Source: Micromonospora cathayae (GTDB lineage Bacteria > Actinomycetota > Actinomycetes > Mycobacteriales > Micromonosporaceae). From it: DNA of 64,000 nucleotides. The notes beneath the pieces are model-generated. The model had not been told where the DNA came from. It saw nothing but the letters and a program-made list of their open reading frames with translations, and ran no database searches. This document shows, piece after piece, positions 35,090-43,863 of the stretch. Numbering within the stretch: the first letter of the stretch is position 1; the number at the start of each line of letters is the position of its first letter. The DNA lies in NCBI RefSeq assembly GCF_028993575.1, contig NZ_CP118615.1, forward strand, positions 6,353,001-6,417,000, written 5' to 3'. Made by a program: the position numbers and the translations under genes.

Positions 35090-37366
35090 TCAGCGCAGGT
35101 AGATGTTCGGGGTGGGTGGGGTGGACATGCCGTCGCCGAGGAAGAAGCCCGGGTGCGGCGGCTGGTTGTAGGCGGTGTTCTGCCAGGCGATGGCGGTGCG
35201 GTACTGCGGGTCGTGCATCAGGGTGTGGATGCGGGTGGTGGTCGGGGTGGGTGTGCTGTAGATGCGCAGCCGGCTGTTGTCGCTGGTCCGCCAGATCACC
35301 TCTTCCCGCCAGTCGCCGAGGATGTCGGCGGAGAGCGCCGGGGTGGACTTGGTGCCGTTGTTCGAGGCGACGTCGCTGCCGGTGAGCAGCCGGGTGTCGC
35401 CGCCGGTGCCGTACTTGTCGATCCGGGTGCCGTCGAGGAGTTCCCGGACCGGGTCGCCGTCCCACCAGGCGAGGAAGTTCGTCGAGGACGGCTTGCGGCC
35501 GACGTTCTGGCCGCGGGTGTTGGCGAGCCCGGACACCGCCGACGACCAGGATTCCGCGCCGGGGCTGCCGGCCCAGATGTCGCCGGAGACGCCCCGGCCG
35601 TTGTCGCCGCCGGACGGGGTGGACCAGAGGATCTGGCCGGTGCGGGCGTCGGCGAACCAGGAGCTGGGCTTGCTGCCGTCCTCGCTGACCTTGAAGTACT
35701 CCAGGCCGGGGCGGGACGGGTCGAGGTCGCCGACGTGCCCGGCGTCGCCGTGGCCGTACCCGGTGGACCAGAGCAGCCGGCCGTTGTCGTCGACGGTGGC
35801 CGCGCCGTAGACGATCTCGTCCCGGCCGTCGGCGTCCACGTCGGCGATGGAGAGGCTGTGGTTGCCCTGCCCGGCGGCGGCTCCGTTGCCGGAGGCGTTG
35901 GAGTCGAACGTCCACCGCTTGGTGAGGGTGCCGTTGCGGAAGTCCCAGGCGGCGACGACGGCGCGGGTGTAGTAGCCCCGGGCCATGATCAGTGATGGGC
36001 GCTGGCCGTCGAGGTAGGCGGTGCCGGCGAGGAACCGGTCGACCCGGTTGCCGTAGCTGTCGCCCCAGGAGGAGACGGTGCCGCGCGGCGGGTCGTAGGT
36101 GACGGTGGAGAGGGCGACACCGGTCCGGCCGTCGAACATGGTCAGGTACTCGGGGCCGGCGAGGACGTAGCCGCTGGAGTTGCGGTGGTCGGCGGACGAC
36201 GAGCCGATCACCTGGCCGGTGCCGGAGCGGGTGCCGTCGGCGGTCTTCATGGCGACCTCGGCGTCCCCGTCGCCGTCGTAGTCGTACACCTGGAACTGGG
36301 TGTAGTGGGCGCCGGCCCGGATGTTGCGGCCCAGGTCGACGCGCCACAGCCGGCTGCCGGTGAGGGTGTACGCGTCGATGTACACGTTGCCGGTGTAGCC
36401 GGACTGTGAGTTGTCCTTGGCGTTGGACGGGTCCCACTTGAGCACGATCTCGTAGTCGCCGTCGCCGTCGAGGTCACCGACGGAGGCGTCGTTCGCGGCG
36501 TACGTGTACGCCTCGCCGCCGGGGGTGGTGCCGCCGGCGGGCGGCTGGATCGGTACGTCGAGGTACCCGTTGCCGAACTGGAGGGCGGGCGCGGACGCGG
36601 CCTGCTCGGTGCCGTTCACCACGGCCCGCACGGTGTACGCGGACCCGGCGGCGGCACCGGCGTCGAGCCAGCTGGTGGCCCCGGTGATCGGGGTGCTGTT
36701 GACCCGGGTGGTGCCCCGGTACAGGTTGAACGACACCCCGGTGGTCTCGGTGCCGAGCAGCCGCCAGGAGACGTGGTTGCCGGTGCCGGAGCGGACGCTG
36801 ACCAGCCCCCGGTCGAGGTTCTCCAGCTGCTTGGCCCCGGCGGGCGGGGTGGTCGGCGGTGGCGTCGTGGGTGGTGGGGTGGTCGGCGGCGGCGTGGTCG
36901 TGGGCGGTGGGGTGCTCGGCGGCGGGGCGGTGGTGGGGGTGGTGGCGCCGGTGCAGGTGGTGCCGTTGAGCGTGAAGCTCGCCGGCGGCGGGTTGCTGGT
37001 GTCGTTCCACGAGGCGTTGAAGCCGAAGTTCGCGGTGCCGCCGGTGCCGACCACCGCGTTGTAGCCGACGTCGCGGGCGGTGACCTGCGCGCCGGACTGG
37101 GTGACGGTGGCGTTCCAGGCCTGGCCGACCTGCTGGCCGGCGGCGAAGGACCAGGCGAGGGTCCAGCCGTCGACCGGGTCGCCGAGGTTGGTGACGGTGA
37201 CGTCGGCGCCGAAGCCGCCGCCCCACTGGTTGGTGATCCGGTAGTCCACCCGACAGCCCGCAGCGGCGGCCGAGGCGGTCACGGCGGTCAGGGTGCCGGC
37301 GGTCAGGGTGGCCGCCGCAACGGCGGCGAGCAGAAGGGTACGACGGTGTGGTGTGATGAAGCGCAC
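35090..37366 (-). CDS. Secreted rhamnogalacturonan lyase (PL11) with N-terminal CBM2
   Basis: 758 aa. A signal peptide (residues 1 to about 36) is followed by a cellulose-binding CBM2 (about 38-138: CRVDYRITNQWGGGFGADV with terminal cysteine in NGTTCTG), a Pro/Thr linker with repeated PPPTT (about 140-180), and a polysaccharide lyase family 11 catalytic domain. PL11 is recognised from NLDRGLVSVRSGTGNHVSWR and the Asp-rich DLDGDGDYEIVLKWDPSNAK metal-binding segment. The enzyme beta-eliminates the rhamnogalacturonan I backbone of pectin. GTG 37366 has GGGAGG 7 nt upstream. No pectin-sugar transporter or other PL gene is adjacent. Confidence 0.93.
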   Translation of the reverse strand: MRFITPHRRTLLLAAVAAATLTAGTLTAVTASAAAAGCRVDYRITNQWGGGFGADVTVTNLGDPVDGWTLAWSFAAGQQVGQAWNATVTQSGAQVTARDVGYNAVVGTGGTANFGFNASWNDTSNPPPASFTLNGTTCTGATTPTTAPPPSTPPPTTTPPPTTPPPTTPPPTTPPAGAKQLENLDRGLVSVRSGTGNHVSWRLLGTETTGVSFNLYRGTTRVNSTPITGATSWLDAGAAAGSAYTVRAVVNGTEQAASAPALQFGNGYLDVPIQPPAGGTTPGGEAYTYAANDASVGDLDGDGDYEIVLKWDPSNAKDNSQSGYTGNVYIDAYTLTGSRLWRVDLGRNIRAGAHYTQFQVYDYDGDGDAEVAMKTADGTRSGTGQVIGSSSADHRNSSGYVLAGPEYLTMFDGRTGVALSTVTYDPPRGTVSSWGDSYGNRVDRFLAGTAYLDGQRPSLIMARGYYTRAVVAAWDFRNGTLTKRWTFDSNASGNGAAAGQGNHSLSIADVDADGRDEIVYGAATVDDNGRLLWSTGYGHGDAGHVGDLDPSRPGLEYFKVSEDGSKPSSWFADARTGQILWSTPSGGDNGRGVSGDIWAGSPGAESWSSAVSGLANTRGQNVGRKPSSTNFLAWWDGDPVRELLDGTRIDKYGTGGDTRLLTGSDVASNNGTKSTPALSADILGDWREEVIWRTSDNSRLRIYSTPTPTTTRIHTLMHDPQYRTAIAWQNTAYNQPPHPGFFLGDGMSTPPTPNIYLR

Positions 37367-37867
37367 GAAGGTGCCTCCCGGTCGGGACGCACAGCCGGTG
37401 CGGCGTCGACCTTGCCCGGTTCGACGGCGGCCCTGCTGTGCTGGTCGGGCCGGCGGACGGGCAGGTCCCGGGCCGGCGGGACGGCTCCGCGCACTGTGGA
37501 CGATAGAAGACCGCCATCCGGGGCACAACACCCGTGACGATCACTGGGCAAGATGCCCGAAACACGATCTTCACACCGGCTTCACCCACGGGTGGCGGCG
37601 ACCGCCTAACGTTGGTTCCGGTGGTGGTAGGGCACTCCCGGTCGGGACGGGTCGGGGGTGCTGCGGTGTGGTGCACCGGGCCGGAGCTGTGCGGATTCCG
37701 CGGCTGCGGCCCGGTGCCTGCCGTTTGAGGGCGGGCACCCGGATCGACTTGCCCCGGGCGGGAAATGTTGGTCGACTCCGGGGGTGGCCGAACCCGCCGA
37801 ACACGCCGAGTCTGCCGGACATTCCGGACCCGCCGAACCCGCCGCTCATGCCGAACCCGCCGCGCAC
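37367..37867. other. 501-bp divergent intergenic region, PL11 lyase / PLP decarboxylase
   Basis: No convincing gene. The right part (37784-37866) could encode an N-terminal extension of the decarboxylase in frame (from GTG 37784), but it is low-complexity GCCGAACCCGCC repeats. A TAACGT at about 37607 is a possible -10 for the decarboxylase. Promoters of both genes should lie here. Confidence 0.45.
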
Positions 37868-39364
37868 ATGGACGCCGAGGAGTTCCGCCGCGCCGGACAC
37901 GCGGTGGTGGACTGGATCGCCGACTACTGGGCGACCCTGGGGCAACGCCCGGTGACCTCGTCGGATCCGCCGGGCACGATCACCGCCGCACTGCCGGCCG
38001 GGCCGCCCGTGCACGGCGAGCCGGTCGACGCGGTACTGGCCGACCTCGACCGGGTGATCACCCCGGGGCTGACCCACTGGCAGCATCCCGGCTTCTTCGG
38101 CTACTTCCCGGCGAACACCAGCGGCCCGAGCGTGCTCGGTGACCTGGTCAGTTCCGGCCTCGGCGTCCAGGGCATGCTCTGGGCGACCGGCCCGGCCTGC
38201 ACCGAGCTGGAGACGGTGATGCTCGACTGGCTGGCCGGGCTGCTCGGCCTGCCGGAGCGGTTCCACTCGGCCGGCCGGGGCGGTGGGGTCATCCAGGACT
38301 CGGCGTCGTCGGCGACCCTGGTGGCCACCCTGGTGGCGCTGCACCGGGCCAGCGGCGGCCGGTGGCGCGACGTCGGGGTCGACCGCCGGTACCGCGCCTA
38401 CACCTCCACCCAGGGGCACTCCTCGATCGAGAAGGCGGCCCGGATCGCCGGGCTCGGTGACGACGGGGTCCGCCCGATCGAGGTGGACCCGGACACCCTG
38501 GCCATGCGCCCGGAGGCGCTACGGGCCGCGATCCGGGCCGACCTGGCCGCCGGCGAGGTACCGACCATCGTGGTGGCGACGGTCGGCACCACCTCCACCA
38601 CCGCCGTCGACCCGCTGCCCGCGATCGGCGCGATCTGCGCCGAGTACGGGATCTGGCTGCACGTGGACGCCGCGTACGCGGGGGCGGCGGCGGTCTGCCC
38701 GGAACTGCGGTGGGCGCACGACGGACTGGAGTACGCCGACTCGTACTGCTTCGACCCGCACAAGTGGCTGCTGACCGGCTTCGACTGCGACGCGTTCTGG
38801 GTCGCCGACTCCGCCGAACTGGTCGGGGCGCTGACCGTGATGCCGGAGTTCCTGCGTAACGCCGCCACCGAGTCGGGTGCGGTGGTCGACTACCGGGACT
38901 GGCAGGTGCCGTTGGGTCGCCGGTTCCGGGCGCTGAAGCTCTGGTTCGTGCTGCGCTGGTACGGCGTCGAGGGGCTGCGGGCGCACATCCGTTCCGGGGT
39001 GGCGCTGGCCGCCCGGTTCGCCGGGCACGTCCTGGCCGACGACCGGTTCGAGTTGGCCGCCCCGCACCCGTTCTCGCTGGTCTGCTTCCGGTTACGGCCC
39101 GGGGACGAGAACGACGTACGGTCCGGGGACGAGATCAACGCCGCGTTGCTGGCCCGGGTCAACGGCACCGGTCGGGTACACCTGACCCACACCCGGGTCG
39201 CGGGCCGGTACACGCTGCGGCTGGCGGTCGGCTCCCCGCAGACCACCGGGCGGCACGTGGACGAGGCCTGGGACCTGCTCAGCGCCACGGCGGACGCGCT
39301 GCTCACCGAACCCCCACCGACCACCGGCCGTCCACCCACCACCGAGCGTCCACCGACCGGCTGA
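37868..39364 (+). CDS. PLP-dependent group II amino acid decarboxylase
   Basis: 498 aa. The PLP lysine is K299 in FDPHKWLL; HVDAAYAGAA provides the ring-stacking and Asp contacts; the N-terminal EFRRAGHAVVDWIADYW and GLTHWQHPGFFGYFPAN are the aromatic-L-amino-acid decarboxylase signature. This group includes tyrosine, tryptophan, DOPA and phenylalanine decarboxylases; amine product unknown. ATG 37868 is chosen; GTG 37784 would add an Ala/Glu/His-rich tail of 28 residues. Pro/Thr repeats (PPTTGRPPTTERPPTG) end the protein. Confidence 0.9.
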   Translation: MDAEEFRRAGHAVVDWIADYWATLGQRPVTSSDPPGTITAALPAGPPVHGEPVDAVLADLDRVITPGLTHWQHPGFFGYFPANTSGPSVLGDLVSSGLGVQGMLWATGPACTELETVMLDWLAGLLGLPERFHSAGRGGGVIQDSASSATLVATLVALHRASGGRWRDVGVDRRYRAYTSTQGHSSIEKAARIAGLGDDGVRPIEVDPDTLAMRPEALRAAIRADLAAGEVPTIVVATVGTTSTTAVDPLPAIGAICAEYGIWLHVDAAYAGAAAVCPELRWAHDGLEYADSYCFDPHKWLLTGFDCDAFWVADSAELVGALTVMPEFLRNAATESGAVVDYRDWQVPLGRRFRALKLWFVLRWYGVEGLRAHIRSGVALAARFAGHVLADDRFELAAPHPFSLVCFRLRPGDENDVRSGDEINAALLARVNGTGRVHLTHTRVAGRYTLRLAVGSPQTTGRHVDEAWDLLSATADALLTEPPPTTGRPPTTERPPTG

Positions 39365-39482
39365 CCACGCCGCACCCGGCCGCCCCGACCGCTCGGACAC
39401 CCGCCTGCCCAGACAGCACCCCCAACCGGACCGGCCGCCACCCCCACCCGGGCCGGCCGCTGCCCACGTGGACCGGCCGCCA

Positions 39483-39534
39483 GTTGCGGCACATGGGGGT
39501 GTCCAGCACCGGCGAGACCCCCACATGCCGCAAC
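39483..39534. terminator. Hairpin between convergent decarboxylase and TSUP genes
   Basis: Arms GTTGCGGCACATGGGGGT (39483-39500) and its near complement (39517-39534) differ at two positions, giving 9- and 7-bp stems. It lies in a 258-bp gap with no gene. Confidence 0.6.
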
Positions 39535-39622
39535 CGGAGTTGACCACGGCGGCAGTGGGCCGACAGGGTGCCCGAGACGGCAGGCCAGGCCCGGAGACGG
39601 GGCGGCCCGGAGACGGGGTGGG

Positions 39623-40603
39623 TCAGTGGTCGGCGGCGACCAGCGGCGGCTGCGGCTCGGTCCCGTCGGCAGCGGACACGGCCGTTCCGGCGCGCGCGTC
39701 AGTCACGGTCTGCGTAGCCGTTCCGGCTTGCGCGTCGGTGCGGGCCTGCCGGGCACGGCGCAGGACACGTACCGCCAGCAGCAGGGCGGTCAGCCAGCCG
39801 AGCCCGAGCAGCAGGTACACCAGCACGGGGGTGGCTCCGTCGAGGTCGGCGGCGCGCATCAGGCCACGGGCGTTGGTGAGCACGATCACGCCACCGACGG
39901 CCGCGCCGAGCAGTTGGGCCGGCACGATCCGGACCAGCCAGGCGGCGATCGGGGCGGCGATCAGTCCGCCGACCAGCAGCGCCGCCACGATCGGCAGCAG
40001 GAACCCCTCGGTGCCGAGGCCGATCAGGAATCCGATGCTGGCCGCGGCGGCGACGACGAACTCGGAGGTGTCCACCGAGCCGATCACCTTGCGTGGCTGC
40101 ATCCGGCCGGAGACGAGCAGCGCCGGGGTGGCGACCGGGCCCCAACCGCCGCCGCCGGTGGCGTCGACGAAGCCGGCGACCAGGCCGAGCGGCCCGAGGA
40201 ACCGGCCACGCAACCGGCCCGCCTGCGGGTTGGGGCGCAGCGGTCGGGAGAAGCGGATCAGCAGGTACGCGCCGAGCACGAACAGGATGCCGGCCATCCA
40301 GGGGGCGGCGGCCTCGGTGGAGATGGCGCTGAGGAAGGTCGCCCCGGCGAAGGCCCCGACCGCGCCGGGTAGGGCGATGCGGCTGACCACCCGCCAGTCG
40401 ACGTTACCGAAACGCCAGTGGGCGACCCCGGCGGCGAGGGTGGTGCCGATCTCGGCCAGGTGCACCGACGCCGACGCGGCAGCCGGCGCGACTCCGACGA
40501 GCAGCAGGAGGGTCGAGGAGGTCAGCCCGTACGCCATGCCGAGCGAGCCGTCCACCAACTGTGCGACGAGCCCGACCAGGGCGAGGACCAGCAGCTTGCG
40601 CAC
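39623..40603 (-). CDS. TSUP (TauE/SafE) family anion exporter/permease
   Basis: 326 aa with about eight membrane segments and the TSUP pattern VDGSLGMAYGLTSSTLLL near the N-terminus and SVDTSEFVVAAAASIGFL in the second half. Family members move sulfite, sulfonates or related anions. GTG 40603 has GGGAGGG upstream. It lies 115 bp after an Rrf2 regulator gene on the same strand, which supports a sulfur-related role, since Rrf2 proteins such as CymR control sulfur assimilation. Long low-complexity tail (TDAQAGTATQTVTDARAG). Confidence 0.85.
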   Translation of the reverse strand: MRKLLVLALVGLVAQLVDGSLGMAYGLTSSTLLLLVGVAPAAASASVHLAEIGTTLAAGVAHWRFGNVDWRVVSRIALPGAVGAFAGATFLSAISTEAAAPWMAGILFVLGAYLLIRFSRPLRPNPQAGRLRGRFLGPLGLVAGFVDATGGGGWGPVATPALLVSGRMQPRKVIGSVDTSEFVVAAAASIGFLIGLGTEGFLLPIVAALLVGGLIAAPIAAWLVRIVPAQLLGAAVGGVIVLTNARGLMRAADLDGATPVLVYLLLGLGWLTALLLAVRVLRRARQARTDAQAGTATQTVTDARAGTAVSAADGTEPQPPLVAADH

Positions 40604-40623
40604 GGAGCACCCTCCCGGGCTTT

Positions 40624-40636
40624 TAGGCATCTCCTA
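40624..40636. promoter_or_regulatory. Candidate operator TAGG-N5-CCTA before the TSUP gene
   Basis: A 13-bp dyad lies 20 bp upstream of the TSUP GTG, in the gap after the Rrf2 gene. CymR-type Rrf2 boxes contain similar inverted CCTA/TAGG elements, so it may be the Rrf2 target. Weak evidence on its own. Confidence 0.3.
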
Positions 40637-40718
40637 TCGGCATGGTCGACAATGCGGCACGCGGAGACTCCGGTCAAGTCCTGATCGAAGGATGGGACGG
40701 CTCCGTCCGGTCCGGACG

Positions 40719-41186
40719 TCAGGTCCAGGCGCTGGGGTCGGCGGCGAGTTCGTTGACCCGGTCGGGCAGGGTGCCGGCGGCCACGTCGGCGACGGTGACC
40801 AGTTCGAGGATCTGCCGTTCGCTGGCGCGCAGGGCGATCCACACCTCCTGCAACGCCTGGGCCGCCCCGTGGTAGCCGAGCTGCTCCGGGCGCTGCCCCC
40901 GTACGTGCGCGAGCGGGCCGTCGATCACCCGGATCACCTCGGCGAGGGAGATCTCCGCTGCCGGCCGGGCCAGCCAGTAGCCGCCCTCGGGACCGCGCTG
41001 GGCGTGCACGATGCCGCCCCGGCGCAGTTGGAGCAGGATGCTCTCCAGGAACTTCGGTGGGATCTCCTGGGCCCGGGCGATCTGTTCGGCGGTGACCGGC
41101 CGGGTCCGTCCGGGCCCGTCACCGGCCATCGCCGCGAGTTCGGCGGCGGCGCGCAGGGCGTAGTCAACCCGGGCGGAGAGTCGCAT
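40719..41186 (-). CDS. Rrf2 family transcriptional regulator
   Basis: 155 aa with the Rrf2 winged HTH (MRLSARVDYALRAAAELA and AQEIPPKFLESILLQLRRGGIVHAQRGPEGGYWLARP). There are no cysteines, so it cannot bind an Fe-S cluster as IscR or NsrR do; CymR-like, protein-partner or metabolite control is more likely. It is directly upstream of the TSUP permease. The start ATG is preceded by TAACCT at 7 nt, so the mRNA may be leaderless. Confidence 0.9.
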   Translation of the reverse strand: MRLSARVDYALRAAAELAAMAGDGPGRTRPVTAEQIARAQEIPPKFLESILLQLRRGGIVHAQRGPEGGYWLARPAAEISLAEVIRVIDGPLAHVRGQRPEQLGYHGAAQALQEVWIALRASERQILELVTVADVAAGTLPDRVNELAADPSAWT

Positions 41187-41193
41187 GTCGGAC

Positions 41194-41199
41194 AGGTTA
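41194..41199 (-). promoter_or_regulatory. -10 box (TAACCT) for the leaderless Rrf2 gene
   Basis: TAACCT ends 7 nt before ATG 41186 on the minus strand. Confidence 0.4.
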
Positions 41200-41237
41200 C
41201 TGGCCGGCCGGAGCGGAGCGCCGATCGGCCCGGCAGG

Positions 41238-42116
41238 TCACCCGCCGACCCGGCGCAGCAACCCCTCCTGGACGGCGCTGGCGATGTGCCGACCGTCGGT
41301 GGTGAACATCCGGCCGGTGGCGAGGCCACGACCGCCCGACGCGGACGGGCTCCAACAGTCGTAGAGGAACCACTCGTCGGCCCGGACCGGGCGGTGGAAC
41401 CACAGCGCGTGGTCCAGGCTGGCCCCGATCACCCCGCCCGGCCCCCAGACCTCGCCGTGCACCGACAGCACCGAGTCGAGCAGGGTCAGGTCGGAGGCGT
41501 ACGTCAGGGCGCAGGCGTGCAGCAGCGGATCGTCGGGCAGCTTGCCGTCGATCCGCATCCAGACCCGCTGGTGCGGGTCGGCGGGCCGGTCACCGGGGCG
41601 GACCCAGCCGGGCTCGCCGACGTAGCGTACGTCGATCGGGCGCGGGATCATCGCCCAGATGCCCAGCCGCTCCGGGTACCGGGCCAGCCGGTCGGTCATG
41701 GTGGGCACGCCCTCCGGGCCGGGCACGTCCGGCGGAGTGGGGGCCTGGTGGTCCAGCCCCTCCTCCCGGTGCTGGAAGGAGGCCGACATGAAGAAGATCG
41801 GCTTGTCGTGCTGGAGGGCCACCGAGCGGCGGACCGAGAACGACCGGCCGTCGCGGACGTTCTCCACCTGGTACTCGATGGGTTCGGCGGGGTCGCCGGG
41901 GCGGACGAAGTAGCCGTGCAGGGAGTGCACGAACCGCTCCGGGTCCACCGTCCGCCCGGCGGCCACCAGGGCCTGACCGGCGACCTGGCCGCCGTACACC
42001 CGCTGCGGGCCGACCGGGGGGCTGATCCCCCGGAAGGACATCGCGCCGGTGGGCGCGAGGTCGAGGACCTCCAGCAACTGGTCGACGGCGGCCTGGCCGG
42101 TCAGGACGTCGGTCAC
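41238..42116 (-). CDS. tesB: Acyl-CoA thioesterase II
   Basis: 292 aa, two fused hot-dog domains. Family segments are visible: QRVYGGQVAGQALVAAGRTV and VHSLHGYFVRPGDP in domain 1; VHGEVWGPGGVIGASLDHALWFHRPVRADEWFLYD in domain 2, including the catalytic Asp of SLDHAL. The enzyme hydrolyses medium- and long-chain acyl-CoA. GTG 42116 overlaps the pyk stop by 4 bp, so it is translationally coupled. The pykA-tesB1 pair is also adjacent in mycobacteria. Confidence 0.93.
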   Translation of the reverse strand: MTDVLTGQAAVDQLLEVLDLAPTGAMSFRGISPPVGPQRVYGGQVAGQALVAAGRTVDPERFVHSLHGYFVRPGDPAEPIEYQVENVRDGRSFSVRRSVALQHDKPIFFMSASFQHREEGLDHQAPTPPDVPGPEGVPTMTDRLARYPERLGIWAMIPRPIDVRYVGEPGWVRPGDRPADPHQRVWMRIDGKLPDDPLLHACALTYASDLTLLDSVLSVHGEVWGPGGVIGASLDHALWFHRPVRADEWFLYDCWSPSASGGRGLATGRMFTTDGRHIASAVQEGLLRRVGG

Positions 42117-43555
42117 TGCAACGCCCGTGCCGCGGCCGCGTCGACCAGCGAACCGAGCTGGTGTACGCGCAGGGTGTTGGTGGAGCCGGGGGTGCCGGGC
42201 GGGCTGCCGGCGACGATCACCACGTAGTCGCCGGGGTTGGCCCGGTTGAGCCCGAGCAGCGCCTGGTCGACCTGGCGGAACATGTCGTCGGTGTGCTGCA
42301 CGAACGGCATCAGGAAGGTCTGCACGCCCCAGGAGAGGGCGAGCTGCTGGTACACCTCGGGGACCGGTGTGAAGGCCAGCAGCGGCAGGTCGCAGTGCAG
42401 CCGGGACAGCCGCCGGACGGTGTCGCCGGTCTGCGAGAACGCGACCAGCGCCTTCGCGCCGATGGCCCGGGCGATCGACGACGCGGCCGAGGTCAGCGCG
42501 CCGCCGTGGGTACGCGGGTCGTGCTGGAGCCGGGGCACCGCGATCGAGCCGGCCTCGGTGGTGGTGACGATCTTCGCCATGGTGCTGACGGTGAGCACCG
42601 GGTACTTGCCGACGCTGGTCTCGCCGGAGAGCATCACCGCGTCCGCGCCGTCGAGCACCGCGTTGGCGACGTCGGACGCCTCGGCGCGGGTCGGGCGGGA
42701 GTTCTCGATCATCGAGTCGAGCATCTGGGTGGCGACGATGACCGGCTTGGCGTTCTCCCGGCAGAGCTGCACGGCGCGCTTCTGCACCAGCGGGACCTGG
42801 TCCAGCGGCAGTTCGACGCCGAGGTCGCCACGGGCCACCATGACCCCGTCGAAGGCCAGCACGATCGCCTCGAGGTGGTCGACCGCCTCGGGCTTCTCGA
42901 CCTTCGCCAGTACCGGGCGGTGCGTCCCGACCTCGCTCATGATCGCGTGGACGAGCTTGATGTCCTCCGCGGACCGGACGAACGACAGCGCGACCAGGTC
43001 GACGCCGAGGCCGAGGGCGAAGCGGAGGTCCTCGGCGTCCTTGTCGGAGAGCGCCGGGACGCTGACCGCCACGTTCGGCAGTGAGACGCCCTTGTTGTTG
43101 CTGACCGGGCCGCCCTCGGTGACCAGGACCCGGATGTCGTTGCCGGTGACGTCGGTGACCTCGACGGCGACCCGGCCGTCGTCGATCAGCAGCCGGTCGC
43201 CCGGCTTCACCTCCTGCGGCAGCTTGCGGTAGGTGCAGGAGACCCGCTCCCGGGTGCCGAGGACGTCGTCCCCGGTGATCACCACGGAGTCGCCGGTACG
43301 CCACTCGTGCGGCCCGTCGGCGAACCGGCCGAGGCGGATCTTCGGCCCCTGGAGGTCGGCCAGCACGGCGACCGGCCGGCCGGCCGCCTCGGCGGCCTCG
43401 CGGACCAGCCGGTAGACGGCCTCGTGGTCGGCGTGGCTGCCGTGGCTGAAGTTCAACCTCGCCACGTTCATGCCCGCCTCGACCAGCCCGCGGATGCGTT
43501 CCGGCGAGGAGGTGGCGGGACCGAGAGTACAGACGATCTTCGCGCGGCGTGTCAC
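42113..43555 (-). CDS. pyk: Pyruvate kinase
   Basis: 480 aa, complete. The glycolytic enzyme makes ATP and pyruvate from phosphoenolpyruvate. Motifs: RRAKIVCTLGPAT at the N-terminus, NFSHG, LADLQGPKIRLG, the metal/substrate signature VMVARGDLGVELP, the Thr of ATQMLDSMI and the C-terminal regulatory domain. GTG 43555 is preferred because TAGCCT lies 7 nt upstream, which puts the transcript start at this codon; ATG 43561 would lie upstream of that start site. First gene of a pyk-tesB operon. Confidence 0.96.
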   Translation of the reverse strand: MTRRAKIVCTLGPATSSPERIRGLVEAGMNVARLNFSHGSHADHEAVYRLVREAAEAAGRPVAVLADLQGPKIRLGRFADGPHEWRTGDSVVITGDDVLGTRERVSCTYRKLPQEVKPGDRLLIDDGRVAVEVTDVTGNDIRVLVTEGGPVSNNKGVSLPNVAVSVPALSDKDAEDLRFALGLGVDLVALSFVRSAEDIKLVHAIMSEVGTHRPVLAKVEKPEAVDHLEAIVLAFDGVMVARGDLGVELPLDQVPLVQKRAVQLCRENAKPVIVATQMLDSMIENSRPTRAEASDVANAVLDGADAVMLSGETSVGKYPVLTVSTMAKIVTTTEAGSIAVPRLQHDPRTHGGALTSAASSIARAIGAKALVAFSQTGDTVRRLSRLHCDLPLLAFTPVPEVYQQLALSWGVQTFLMPFVQHTDDMFRQVDQALLGLNRANPGDYVVIVAGSPPGTPGSTNTLRVHQLGSLVDAAAARALQ

Positions 43556-43562
43556 GCCCATC

Positions 43563-43568
43563 AGGCTA
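43563..43568 (-). promoter_or_regulatory. -10 box (TAGCCT) for leaderless pyk
   Basis: TAGCCT is followed by 7 nt and GTG 43555. This decides against the more usual ATG 43561. Confidence 0.4.
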
Positions 43569-43863
43569 GTCTCTTCCCCGGGCCGGGTTGACGGCCGACC
43601 CTCTTGCAGGATGCGGAACAGTTCTCCAACGGCGCGCGAGGCGCGCATGGCCGGTGGGCGGCACCACACCGGTACGTTGTGTCGGCGGGCATCGGCGACC
43701 GCGCGCCGGGAATCGTACCGCCCGATGGCACGCCCCGGTGGGTCGTCCCTCGCCGCAGCGGCGTACGCAGGCCGTCCCCGTGATCGACCGTCGGTTCACC
43801 CACGGTGCCGGTGATACGGTCCGAACGGTTGGACCTGCCACGGACGTCGGGCGGAGGTGGCGG

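Noticed and set aside
39365-39622. Possible small gene between the decarboxylase and TSUP genes
   Set aside because: Only a near-perfect hairpin and repetitive GC-rich sequence are present, best explained as a terminator region.
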